9,399 nucleotides of DNA from an uncultured Clostridia bacterium (GTDB lineage: Bacteria > Bacillota > Clostridia > TANB77 > CAG-508). Location of the stretch: the NCBI GenBank assembly GCA_949118805.1, contig CASAUJ010000046.1, positions 1 to 9,399 of the forward strand, written 5' to 3'. Positions 1 through 7,303 of this stretch are shown in pieces. The position numbers and the translations under genes were made by a program. A model generated the notes under the pieces. It worked only from the letters and a program-made list of their open reading frames with translations, searched no databases and was not told the origin of the DNA. Position 1 is the stretch's first letter; every line of letters begins with the position of its first letter.

Positions 1-53
1 GCAGAGGACTGAAAATCCTTGTGTCGCTGGTTCAATTCCCGCTGGAGCCACCA
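1..53 (+). tRNA. tRNA-Phe (GAA), 5' end outside window
   Basis: The window opens in the D-arm side of a tRNA. The anticodon stem is GAGGA/TCCTT (4-8 with 16-20), the loop is CTGAAAA and the anticodon is GAA at 11-13. A five-base variable loop (GTGTC), a T-arm with loop TTCAATT, a 3' acceptor strand TGGAGCC, discriminator A and an encoded CCA (51-53) follow. The variable loop GTGTC is typical of bacterial tRNA-Phe. The middle pair of the T-stem is a T-C mismatch (28 with 40). The 5' acceptor strand lies outside the window, so acceptor pairing cannot be checked. Confidence 0.93.
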
Positions 54-64
54 GAAAGCAAACG

Positions 65-95
65 AAAACTCGAATTTACTCGAGTTTTTTATTTT
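65..95 (+). terminator. Intrinsic terminator after tRNA-Phe
   Basis: A perfect 9-bp hairpin pairs 65-73 with 80-88 around a 6-base loop and runs into a T-rich tail. It starts 12 bases after the tRNA CCA end, as expected for a tRNA transcription unit terminator. Confidence 0.85.
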
Positions 96-144
96 GCCAA
101 AATTAAGTGACAGTTTTGTAAGAGAATAGAATGATAATTTAAGA

Positions 145-160
145 TATAATGGTTAAGGTG
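145..160 (+). promoter_or_regulatory. -10-like TATAAT and Shine-Dalgarno of the VanZ/RDD gene
   Basis: A TATAAT lies at 145-150 and a ribosome site AAGGTGAT starts at 155, five to ten bases before the ATG at 166. There is no good -35 at the usual distance. A start about seven bases after this -10 would fall inside the ribosome site, so either the 5' leader is very short or the true promoter is elsewhere. The Shine-Dalgarno part is solid; the promoter part is weak. Confidence 0.4.
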
Positions 161-165
161 ATGCA

Positions 166-1302
166 ATGCAGAATTACATTGAAATAATAAAAAATGCGAT
201 TTTATTTTTTCCAATAGTCGCTTTTTTCATAACAATTCCATATATATTAATACAATATCATAAATTTGGTTCAGTTTATTATTATCGTTCCATAATAGTT
301 TATTCTTTTGTTTTATATCTCATTGTTGCTTATTTTCTAATAATTTTCCCATTACCAAGTAAAGAAGAAGTGGTTCTATTAACTACTCCAAGATGGCAAC
401 TGCAACCATTTTCGTTTCTTTTAGATATCATAAATAAAAGTCCATTAGAAATATCTGATATTACAACTTACTTACCAACTCTAAAAAGTCAAGTGTTTCG
501 TCAAGCATTTTTTAACGTATTATTGTGTATCCCCTTTGGAATATATCTACATTACTATTTTAAAAATAGTCTAAAAAAAACTGTTGTTTTAACTTTTTGT
601 CTAAGCTTATTTTTCGAATTAACCCAACTTACAGGCTTATATTTTATATATCCACGAAATTATCGTCTTTTTGATGTTGATGATTTAATACTTAACACAA
701 CAGGTGGACTAATCGGATACTTTTTAGGAAGTATAATTTTAAGGTTTCTACCCAATCGAAATAAAATAGATGAAATCGCGTTAAACCAAGGAATGAAAGT
801 ATCGTTTATAAAAAGATGTGTAGCTTTTATTCTAGACCTGATTTTATTCCATCTTTTATTTACCATCACAAATGTATTCGTCCAACGTTTTATTTCATCT
901 AATTTAACTTCAAGAATAGTCTATGTTCTATTGCTAATTTATTATTTTGTCATTCGTCCTACAGCAAAAAATAGTCAAACATATGGACAACAATTTTTGA
1001 ATTTAAAATTGATTTGTATCACGAGTACTGCTAACCCAAAATGGCATCAAATTTTGTTATACTATTGGTACTTTTACTTTTTTTCTTTTGGTTCAATAAC
1101 ATTTATCTCAATTGCGATTATGTACTTAAAAGAAAAAGAAATAATAAGTACTAATACATACACCGTAATCCTATTGTCTTTTATTATATTATATTTACTT
1201 TGTGCATTACTTTATTTCATTAAAAGAATATTAAATAAAGAGTTAATTTTTGAAAAACTAAGTGGACTAAAATTAAAAAGCACTATAAAAAAAACATTTT
1301 AA
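166..1302 (+). CDS. VanZ-like/RDD-like two-domain membrane protein
   Basis: A 378-residue multi-pass membrane protein. The N-terminal half (to about residue 196) looks VanZ-like, with hydrophobic spans near 10-30, 42-62, 114-131, 138-158 and 176-193. It has a short conserved-looking block FFELTQLTG at 149-157, then FDVDDLILNTTGG at 169-181. The second half starts with KRCVAFILDLILF at 216-228, an RDD-type opening (charged residue, then Ala-Phe-x-x-Asp in a membrane span), and has the RDD-like segment RPTAKNSQTYGQQFLNLKL at 264-281. VanZ-family proteins are linked to low-level teicoplanin resistance and cell-envelope functions; the RDD domain has been tied to transport in some cases. The exact role here is unknown. 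The start is supported by AAGGTGAT at 155-162. It converges on the helicase gene and overlaps it by 4 bases, with no terminator visible between them. Confidence 0.85.
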   Translation: MQNYIEIIKNAILFFPIVAFFITIPYILIQYHKFGSVYYYRSIIVYSFVLYLIVAYFLIIFPLPSKEEVVLLTTPRWQLQPFSFLLDIINKSPLEISDITTYLPTLKSQVFRQAFFNVLLCIPFGIYLHYYFKNSLKKTVVLTFCLSLFFELTQLTGLYFIYPRNYRLFDVDDLILNTTGGLIGYFLGSIILRFLPNRNKIDEIALNQGMKVSFIKRCVAFILDLILFHLLFTITNVFVQRFISSNLTSRIVYVLLLIYYFVIRPTAKNSQTYGQQFLNLKLICITSTANPKWHQILLYYWYFYFFSFGSITFISIAIMYLKEKEIISTNTYTVILLSFIILYLLCALLYFIKRILNKELIFEKLSGLKLKSTIKKTF

Positions 1303-2777
1303 AAAAAGTATTTTCGTTTGATTAATTTACGATGTTCTCTAACTAATTCATTTACGAATATAGAGGAAGCTTCGATTGGCGTTACCAAAAAAATTTTCCC
1401 CTTTGTACGTGTCAACGCTACATAAAATAATCTTCGTTCTTCCTCAAATTTGATTTGTTCTTTTCCAAAAAAAATGTCATGAAAAAAGTATGGTTTCATT
1501 TGATTAGGAAAGCCATAAATACTGTTCTCTACATGTAAAAGAATAACCACATCAGCTTCTAATCCTTTGGATTGATGAACCGTGAGAAATGTGAACTGTA
1601 TTTTATCAAATTCTTTTAAATAAAAATGCTTTTGATCAATCCACTGAATTCTTTCTTCTTGAAAATAATACTTCCAATCAAATGAATTTCGTCCCAAAAA
1701 TAGAATAGAAGAGTTCGGAATTTGTTTTATTACATAAGATATCATTTGATAAATAGAATTTTTCTTTCGGTAATATAAGATTTCGATTGGACATGATAAA
1801 TGTTTAAAAGACAAAACTTCCTTTTTTATTTGTACACTACTTTTTTGAACAAAACGATCGGCTACTTGAACTAATTCCTGGCTATTCCGATAAGTATATT
1901 TTAGAAAATAATAGCTCACATTAGGAAAATAATGCTCAAGCAATTTGAAACAATTAGATTCTGTCCCACTAAAGCGATAAATCGACTGACAGTCATCTCC
2001 TACAACGGTAAAATCCATATCAAAATGAATTACCAATTGGTGTAATAATTCTATACGAATAACGGAAGAGTCTTGAAATTCATCAACAAGAATATGACGA
2101 AATGGAAAAATACTTTTTTTTATTTGAGAAATACTTAATTTAGCTTTTACCACTATATCATCGAAATCAAAATAATTTTGACTTTCTTTTTCCGATTCAT
2201 ACAAAAGAAAATTAACATATGTAATTAAAAAAATATGTTTCTTTCTACCTCTATATTTTTGAAACAATTTTTGAACAAATTCTTCATCATAACCTTTTGA
2301 TTTGCAAAGAACAATAAGATTTATAATTTGTTTTGCCAAATCTCCTTTCCACTTTTTTCTATTTTTTAAAGAAAAACGACAGGACATTGGCATAGAATAG
2401 AAAAAACTTTTTTGTAGATTTTTATTTTGCATACATATTACTTCCATAAACTCATTTACAATATACGCAAGAAAATTACTGTCACAGATTTGATAAAAAG
2501 AATGAGTTAATTCTAATAAATACATAGCTAATTTATGAAATGTCATAACACTAACCGAAAAACCAAGAACTTTCTGACACTTGAAAGAAAATTCTTTTAC
2601 AGTTTCATTAGTGTAAGAAATAACCATAATTTCTTTTGGGTCCATACCACATTCTTTTACCAAATATTGAATTCTGCCTAATAAAGTAAAAGTTTTACCT
2701 GTCCCAGCTCCAGCAATAATAACTGAGTAACGATTTTTTTGTTCTGCTGCTTCTTGTTGAAAAGGATCTAAATTCAT
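1299..2777 (-). CDS. Short UvrD/Rep-type superfamily 1 ATP-dependent DNA helicase
   Basis: A 492-residue SF1A helicase, probably a 3'-5' DNA translocase in repair or replication restart. The motif order is complete: Q-motif (LDPFQQEAA, 3-11), Walker A (AGAGTGKT, 22-29), motif Ia (ISYTNETVKEF, 53-63), DFDD near 204-207, Walker B (VDEFQD, 231-236), motif III (GDDCQSIYRFSG, 260-271), motif IV (YRNS, 296-299), motif V (TVHQSKGLE, 399-407) and motif VI (RRLFYVALTRTK, 448-459). All ATPase residues are present, so it should be active. It is much shorter than UvrD, Rep or PcrA (roughly 650-750 residues); the reduction appears to lie in the 1B/2B inserts and in the missing C-terminal tail. The ATG at 2777 is required because the Q-motif begins at residue 3. 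No clear Shine-Dalgarno precedes it. It is an accessory helicase, not evidently PcrA itself. Confidence 0.9.
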   Translation of the reverse strand: MNLDPFQQEAAEQKNRYSVIIAGAGTGKTFTLLGRIQYLVKECGMDPKEIMVISYTNETVKEFSFKCQKVLGFSVSVMTFHKLAMYLLELTHSFYQICDSNFLAYIVNEFMEVICMQNKNLQKSFFYSMPMSCRFSLKNRKKWKGDLAKQIINLIVLCKSKGYDEEFVQKLFQKYRGRKKHIFLITYVNFLLYESEKESQNYFDFDDIVVKAKLSISQIKKSIFPFRHILVDEFQDSSVIRIELLHQLVIHFDMDFTVVGDDCQSIYRFSGTESNCFKLLEHYFPNVSYYFLKYTYRNSQELVQVADRFVQKSSVQIKKEVLSFKHLSCPIEILYYRKKNSIYQMISYVIKQIPNSSILFLGRNSFDWKYYFQEERIQWIDQKHFYLKEFDKIQFTFLTVHQSKGLEADVVILLHVENSIYGFPNQMKPYFFHDIFFGKEQIKFEEERRLFYVALTRTKGKIFLVTPIEASSIFVNELVREHRKLIKRKYFF

Positions 2778-2784
2778 AATATCC

Positions 2785-2813
2785 AGAATAATTCAAAACG
2801 TTAAATATGTCAA
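2785..2813 (-). promoter_or_regulatory. Promoter of the helicase gene (minus strand)
   Basis: Read on the minus strand, a perfect -35 TTGACA (2813-2808), a 17-base spacer and a -10 TATTCT (2790-2785) point at the helicase ATG at 2777. Only seven bases separate the -10 from the ATG, so transcription should begin at or within a base or two of the start codon. Confidence 0.7.
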
Positions 2814-2919
2814 AAAGCTAATTTAAAAAAATAATTAAATGAATAGAACAAAAGTAGAATATTTCTTGAAGCAACTAAGCTAATTTGTTAGAAAACTTTC
2901 TTTTTTCTCGAAAATTAGC

Positions 2920-2943
2920 TATAATTAACAAATAGAGGGTGAT
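2920..2943 (+). promoter_or_regulatory. -10 element and ribosome site of the racemase-led operon
   Basis: A TATAAT at 2920-2925 is followed by the ribosome site GAGGGTGAT at 2935-2943, three bases before the ATG at 2947. The -35 position holds only a T-rich stretch (2897-2902), so promoter strength is uncertain. It is divergent from the helicase promoter; the two share the 169-base intergenic region. Confidence 0.5.
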
Positions 2944-2946
2944 GTA

Positions 2947-4128
2947 ATGTATCGGAAAACATATGCTGAAATTAACCATCAAAATTTAACCCATAATATA
3001 AAAGAAATTAAACAGCATTATCCAGATTATAAATATTATATAGGAGTAGTAAAAAATAACGCTTATCATCATGGAATAAAATGCGTAAATGCCCTAAAAA
3101 AAGGTGGTATTAATTATTTTGCGGTTTCTTCATTAGAAGAAGCTCTAGATTTAAGAAAATACAATTTAGATACACCTGTACTAATTTTAGAGCCTATTGA
3201 TCTAGAATCAATATATGATTGCATAAATAATAACATAACCATTACAGTTGAAAGCCTAGATTACATGAAATCGTTAAACGAAATGAAATTACCCTATGAA
3301 ACCAAAATTCATTTAAAGCTAGATACTGGAATGAATCGCTTAGGTTTTAAAAATCGGGAAGAATTAGAAAAAGCCACTGAAATGATAAAAGAAAATAACA
3401 AAATATTTTTAGAAGGAATCTATAGTCATTTTGCCACTTCTGGTGTTAATGATACATTTTGGGATTCTCAACTCAAAACATTTCAAGATTTAACCAAAAA
3501 TATTGACTTAAAAAGTATTCCAATTGTGCATTTAGGAAGAAGTTTGACCTTGGTAAATCATGATAGAATTCCATTTTGTAATGGCATTCGTCTAGGAATT
3601 ATTATGTATGGCTTTGCTCAAAGTCGTAAGCCTGATATCTCACTTAAAGGTAAGTTACGAGCGCTAAAATTAAATCATTTTAAGAAAAGAAATAATATTA
3701 GCAAAACTAATTTAGAAAATCAGTTAAATTTAAAAACAGCTTTTACTTTGTATAGTGAGGTAGTAAGTATACGCCAAGTAACAAAGGACGAAATAGTTGG
3801 CTATAATGCGCTATACAAAGTCAAAAATGATGCTTTCATCGCGACTGTTCCTATTGGATATGCAGATGGAATAGAAAAAAATTTTCTCCATGTTGTAATA
3901 AATCAACAAAAATATCCTATTATTGCCGATTCTATGGATATGATAATGGTTCTTGTAGATAATAAAATACAAAAGGGAATGCTTGTTGAAATATTTGGAA
4001 AAGATATTGCTATATCTGAAGTTACCAGAAAAATTGGCAAAAATGCTTATCATTTATTCAATCAAATACAAAATAGAGTACCAAGAATTCATATGACAGA
4101 AGACGAAAAAGAAGAAACGTATTATTAA
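2947..4128 (+). CDS. alr: Alanine-racemase-fold PLP amino-acid racemase
   Basis: A 393-residue protein with the fold-type III alanine racemase layout: PLP barrel, then C-terminal beta domain. The PLP lysine is K36 in VVKNNAY. Other expected residues are present: K124 and R131 in LKLDTGMNRLG, H160 in YSHFA, R215 in IRLGIIMYG, the catalytic tyrosine Y286 in VGYNALY, IGYADG (303-308), M330-D331, and Y368 ahead of NRVPR. It should therefore be an active L/D racemase. Two features are atypical. The usual phosphate-binding Asn-Ser is Arg-Ser (HLGRSL, 195-200), and about 25 extra charged residues (about 228-262) precede the C-terminal domain. The usual G-R-V/I before the Met-Asp is also changed (IADSMD). 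It leads an operon with an ATP-grasp ligase 21 bases downstream and an Asn-synthetase-type gene. It may be the housekeeping alanine racemase or one specialised for another amino acid such as aspartate; sequence alone does not decide. A gene symbol is given for family only. Confidence 0.88.
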   Translation: MYRKTYAEINHQNLTHNIKEIKQHYPDYKYYIGVVKNNAYHHGIKCVNALKKGGINYFAVSSLEEALDLRKYNLDTPVLILEPIDLESIYDCINNNITITVESLDYMKSLNEMKLPYETKIHLKLDTGMNRLGFKNREELEKATEMIKENNKIFLEGIYSHFATSGVNDTFWDSQLKTFQDLTKNIDLKSIPIVHLGRSLTLVNHDRIPFCNGIRLGIIMYGFAQSRKPDISLKGKLRALKLNHFKKRNNISKTNLENQLNLKTAFTLYSEVVSIRQVTKDEIVGYNALYKVKNDAFIATVPIGYADGIEKNFLHVVINQQKYPIIADSMDMIMVLVDNKIQKGMLVEIFGKDIAISEVTRKIGKNAYHLFNQIQNRVPRIHMTEDEKEETYY

Positions 4129-4135
4129 TAATAAA

Positions 4136-4143
4136 AAAGGAGG
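4136..4143 (+). promoter_or_regulatory. Strong Shine-Dalgarno of the ATP-grasp gene
   Basis: AAAGGAGG is six bases before the ATG at 4150. It is the best ribosome site in the window, and it fixes the start of the second operon gene. Confidence 0.85.
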
Positions 4144-4149
4144 CACGCA

Positions 4150-5370
4150 ATGGAATTTGATATTTTGATTTTGGGAAGTGACGCAAATGCTTACTATATG
4201 GCTAGATGTGCCTATGAAGCATATCACAAAAAAGCATTTTTAATCGGCAAAGATCGCTTAGCTTTTACTAAGTTTTCTAACATATTAGAAATAGAATATG
4301 AAAAAGATTTGTGGCAAGAAGAAAGTTTTGTTAAAATAATCAATCAGTTTGCAAAGAAAAGAGCAAGTAAAAAAGTATTAACAATTAGTACGAACGAGAC
4401 TTATGCTGAATTTTTAATAAAAAATCGAGAACAATTAGCTGATAATTTGGTATTTGCATCGCCAGATATTAAAACTTTAACTAATTTAACCAATAAAGAA
4501 AACTTTTATAAAATGTATAAAAACAAAGGGTTAGAGTTTCCTGAAACTTTTTATTTTGATTGTTCTAAAAATACGATTTTGCCAAGTACTTTAAATTTTC
4601 CTATTATTTTAAAACCTGCAAATGTAGTAATATATAATCACTTAAGTTTCGAAGGAAAAAATAAAATTTATAAAATAGAAAATCAATTAGAACTAGAACA
4701 GACAATAAAAAAAATTATAGAATCTGGCTACAAAGATCGTTTAATTATTCAAGAATTTATTCCTGGTGATGATTCTTATTTATTTGATGCAGTAGTCTAT
4801 GTAGACCGAAATGGTAAAGTAAAAATACAATCATTTGCTCAAATTGGTTTACAAGAACGAACAAAATCAATGGTTGGAAATGCAGCTGTTTTAATTAATG
4901 GCTTTAATACTACAAATGGAAATACCGTGGAAATGATGGAAAAAATAAAGCAATTTATGGAAAGTATACCATATCATGGATTTGCTGAATTTGATTTAAA
5001 ATATGATGAACGAACAAATTCTTTTAAAGTACTAGAAATAAATGCTCGTCAAGGAAGAAGTAGTTACTACATTAGTGCTTTAGGAGCTAATTTGGTAAAA
5101 ACATTAGTAGATGATTTAATTTATCAAATTGATTTGCAAGATCAAAAATTGACAGAAGAGATATTATTAAGTTTTGTTCCAAAAGGAATTATAAAAAAGT
5201 ATATTACTAATGAAGATTTCAAGAAAGAAGCACTATATCTTTGGAAAAATAAAAAAAGAGTAAGTCCAATGATTTACAAAAAAGATAAGAATTTAAAAAG
5301 ATTTTTAATGTTAAAAAAACGATTATGGCATTACTATAAAGAGTATAAAAATTGCTATTGGAGAGTGTAA
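4150..5370 (+). CDS. ATP-grasp ligase, D-aspartate ligase (Asl)-like
   Basis: A 406-residue ATP-grasp enzyme of the carboxylate-amine ligase type. The N-terminal domain opens ILILGSDANAYYMAR (5-19), resembling the start of the Enterococcus faecium D-aspartate ligase as I recall it. The ATP-grasp core carries PIILKP with K155 (151-156), QEFIPGDDS (201-209), the metal/ATP region EFDLKYD (280-286) and LEINARQGRSS (295-305), with E296, N298 and R300 as likely Mg-ATP ligands. The C-terminal tail is very basic and aromatic. Asl enzymes join the beta-carboxyl of D-Asp to the Lys side chain of the peptidoglycan precursor, in the cytoplasm. The neighbours fit that role: a racemase just upstream and an amidotransferase 4 bases downstream. 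Substrate assignment is inferred; related ATP-grasp ligases use other acids and amines. Family call firm, D-Asp specificity moderate. Confidence 0.75.
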   Translation: MEFDILILGSDANAYYMARCAYEAYHKKAFLIGKDRLAFTKFSNILEIEYEKDLWQEESFVKIINQFAKKRASKKVLTISTNETYAEFLIKNREQLADNLVFASPDIKTLTNLTNKENFYKMYKNKGLEFPETFYFDCSKNTILPSTLNFPIILKPANVVIYNHLSFEGKNKIYKIENQLELEQTIKKIIESGYKDRLIIQEFIPGDDSYLFDAVVYVDRNGKVKIQSFAQIGLQERTKSMVGNAAVLINGFNTTNGNTVEMMEKIKQFMESIPYHGFAEFDLKYDERTNSFKVLEINARQGRSSYYISALGANLVKTLVDDLIYQIDLQDQKLTEEILLSFVPKGIIKKYITNEDFKKEALYLWKNKKRVSPMIYKKDKNLKRFLMLKKRLWHYYKEYKNCYWRV

Positions 5371-5374
5371 AATT

Positions 5375-7222
5375 ATGTGTGGTTTTGTTGGATTTATTGA
5401 TGAAACAAAAAAGAAAGAAAAAAAAGAAATTATAAAACAAATGGCCAAGCGAATTATTCATCGTGGACCAGATGGAGAAGGCTTTTATGTCGATGATAAA
5501 GTTGCGTTGGGTCACCGTAGATTATCCATTGTTGATTTATCTGGTGGTGCTCAACCAATGTATAATGAAGATAAAAGTTTAGTAATTGTTTTTAATGGAG
5601 AAATTTATAATTATGAACAATTAAAAGATGATTTGCAAAAAAAGGGTCATATTTTTGAAAGCGATTGTGATACTGAAGTAATTATTCATGGTTATGAAGA
5701 GTGGGGAATTGCTGAATTGCTCCAAAAATTAGTTGGTATGTTTTCTTTTGTTATTTATGATAAAAAAGAAAATCAATTATGTGGAGCCAGAGATCATTTT
5801 GGAATCAAACCATTTTACTATTATAAAAATAAGAATGCTTTCTTTTTTGGGTCAGAAATAAAATCATTTTTAGAACATCCAAATTTTCAAAAAGAAGTTA
5901 ATAAAAAGGCATTAAAAATGTATTTGATTTTTCAATATTCCGTGCATGAAGAAACTTTTTTTAAAAATGTTTTTAAACTAAAGCCAGGACATTATTTTAT
6001 TTGGCGTGATAATGAATTAGAAATTAAGCAATACTTTGAAGTGAAATATCATAAAAAAGATAATTCAAAAGAACAGATTACAAAAGAATTGTCAGAAATA
6101 TTAGAGCAATCTGTAAAATATCATCAAACTACAAGCGATGTTGAGGTGGGATCTTATTTATCAGGTGGAGTTGATTCTTCTTATGTTGTCAGTGTAGCGA
6201 AACCGGATAAAACATTTTCCGTAGGATTTGATGAAAAAGGCTTTGATGAATCGATGTACGCCAAGGAGTTGTCAGAAATTTTAGGAATAAATAATTATCG
6301 AAAAACGATAACTCCAGAGGAATTTTTTGATGCTCTCCCTTTAGTAGAATATTACACCGATGAACCAGAGGCTAACCTTTCAGCAGTTCCTTTGTATTAT
6401 TTATCAAAATTAGCAAGTGAACAGGTAAAAGTTGTTTTATCTGGGGAAGGGTCGGATGAAATGTTTGGGGGATATAATGAATATTATGAGCCTACATTAT
6501 TAAAAATTTATACCAGAATTCCTTTGTGTATTCGTAAATTTATTCGGTTTTTAATAAAGCCTCTGCCTCATTTTCCTGGACAAAATACTTTAAGATTATA
6601 TGGTCTTCCTTTTGATGAAAGATATATTGGTCATGGCACTTTGATGGAAGAATGGGAAGCTAATGAAATCCTTTGTAATGAATTAAAAAGTAATGAGACA
6701 ATAAGAGATACGCTTAAGCCTGTTTTAGATAAAATAAAAACTAGAGATACGTTAACAAAAAAAATGTATATCGATATGCATTTTTGGTTGCCACAAGATA
6801 TATTATTAAAAGCAGATAAAATGACTATGGCTAACTCTTTGGAGCTAAGGGTACCACTATTAGACATTAATGTTTTTAACTATGCTAGTAGTATTCCGAC
6901 AAAATATTTAGTTGAAAAAAAAGAAACTAAAAGTATTTTTCGTAAGATTGCTAATAATAAAATACCAGAAGAATGGTCAAAGAGACGAAAATTAGGTTTT
7001 CCAGTGCCGTTTTCGAAATGGATTCGTGAAGAAAAGTATTACAAAAAAGTGAAAGAAATGTTTAATCAAAAATTTGTAAAAGAATTTTTTGATCAAGCGG
7101 TAATTGAGCAAATGTTAGAGGAGCATTATCACAACCAAAAAAATAATGGTCGAAAAATTTATAATATTTATAGCTTTTTGACATGGTATAAAGTATACTT
7201 TTTAGATGAAAAAAATGTATAA
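5375..7222 (+). CDS. asnB: Glutamine-hydrolysing asparagine synthetase-type amidotransferase
   Basis: A 615-residue class II glutamine amidotransferase fused to an ATP-pyrophosphatase synthetase domain, close to the family length (about 600-640). The start is decided by the catalytic nucleophile Cys2 in MCGFVGF. The glutaminase part shows HRGPDGEG (29-36), GHRRLSIVDLS (46-56), FNGEIYNY (73-80) and D97/D99 in SDCDTE. The synthetase part has the ATP-binding loop SGGVDSS (263-269) and SGEGSDEMFGGY (356-367). It should make an amide from a carboxylate with Gln and ATP. Members of this family make free Asn, but others amidate peptidoglycan: B. subtilis AsnB on diaminopimelate, and Lactococcus AsnH on cross-bridge D-Asp. 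Here it follows an Asl-like ligase by 4 bases, which favours cell-wall amidation. Ribosome site GGAGAG is at 5360-5365, inside the upstream gene. No terminator follows before the tRNA operon. Confidence 0.92.
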   Translation: MCGFVGFIDETKKKEKKEIIKQMAKRIIHRGPDGEGFYVDDKVALGHRRLSIVDLSGGAQPMYNEDKSLVIVFNGEIYNYEQLKDDLQKKGHIFESDCDTEVIIHGYEEWGIAELLQKLVGMFSFVIYDKKENQLCGARDHFGIKPFYYYKNKNAFFFGSEIKSFLEHPNFQKEVNKKALKMYLIFQYSVHEETFFKNVFKLKPGHYFIWRDNELEIKQYFEVKYHKKDNSKEQITKELSEILEQSVKYHQTTSDVEVGSYLSGGVDSSYVVSVAKPDKTFSVGFDEKGFDESMYAKELSEILGINNYRKTITPEEFFDALPLVEYYTDEPEANLSAVPLYYLSKLASEQVKVVLSGEGSDEMFGGYNEYYEPTLLKIYTRIPLCIRKFIRFLIKPLPHFPGQNTLRLYGLPFDERYIGHGTLMEEWEANEILCNELKSNETIRDTLKPVLDKIKTRDTLTKKMYIDMHFWLPQDILLKADKMTMANSLELRVPLLDINVFNYASSIPTKYLVEKKETKSIFRKIANNKIPEEWSKRRKLGFPVPFSKWIREEKYYKKVKEMFNQKFVKEFFDQAVIEQMLEEHYHNQKNNGRKIYNIYSFLTWYKVYFLDEKNV

Positions 7223-7257
7223 AAAAATGAAATATACATAAAATTTAGAAAACATTA

Positions 7258-7286
7258 TTGACATAAATCAACTATTCTGTTATAGT
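7258..7286 (+). promoter_or_regulatory. Promoter of the five-tRNA operon
   Basis: A perfect -35 TTGACA (7258-7263), a 17-base spacer and a -10 TATAGT (7281-7286) precede the tRNA-Val start at 7304. Transcription should begin near 7293, leaving a leader of about 11 bases. The promoter lies inside the inverted repeat at 7260-7296. Confidence 0.85.
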
Positions 7287-7296
7287 TGATTATGTC
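7260..7296. repeat. Long inverted repeat overlying the tRNA promoter
   Basis: Positions 7260-7275 pair with 7282-7296 over 15 base pairs with one bulged base (7267) and a six-base centre (7276-7281). It spans from inside the -35, through the whole -10, to about the transcription start. No T-tract follows on either strand, so it is not a typical intrinsic terminator. It could be an operator, a DNA cruciform element, or an RNA 3'-end hairpin of the upstream asnB-type mRNA. Confidence 0.8.
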
Positions 7297-7303
7297 GAAA
7301 GAC

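Noticed and set aside
660..869. 69-codon minus-strand frame within the VanZ/RDD gene
   Set aside because: It lies opposite the conserved VanZ and RDD motifs and has no start signals or recognisable domain.
3811..4053. 80-codon minus-strand frame in the racemase gene
   Set aside because: It is antisense to the catalytic C-terminal domain of the racemase; composition is typical of shadow frames.
2947..4128. VanT-type serine racemase of a vancomycin resistance operon
   Set aside because: There is no N-terminal membrane domain, and no VanC-type D-Ala-D-Ser ligase, VanXY or VanRS in the window; the VanZ-like gene alone is not evidence of resistance.
5219..5515. 98-codon minus-strand frame across the ligase-amidotransferase junction
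   Set aside because: It is antisense to two well-supported genes; its Phe/Leu richness comes from opposite-strand Lys/Glu codons.
6631..6867. 78-codon minus-strand frame in the amidotransferase gene
   Set aside because: It is a shadow of the synthetase domain with no independent support.
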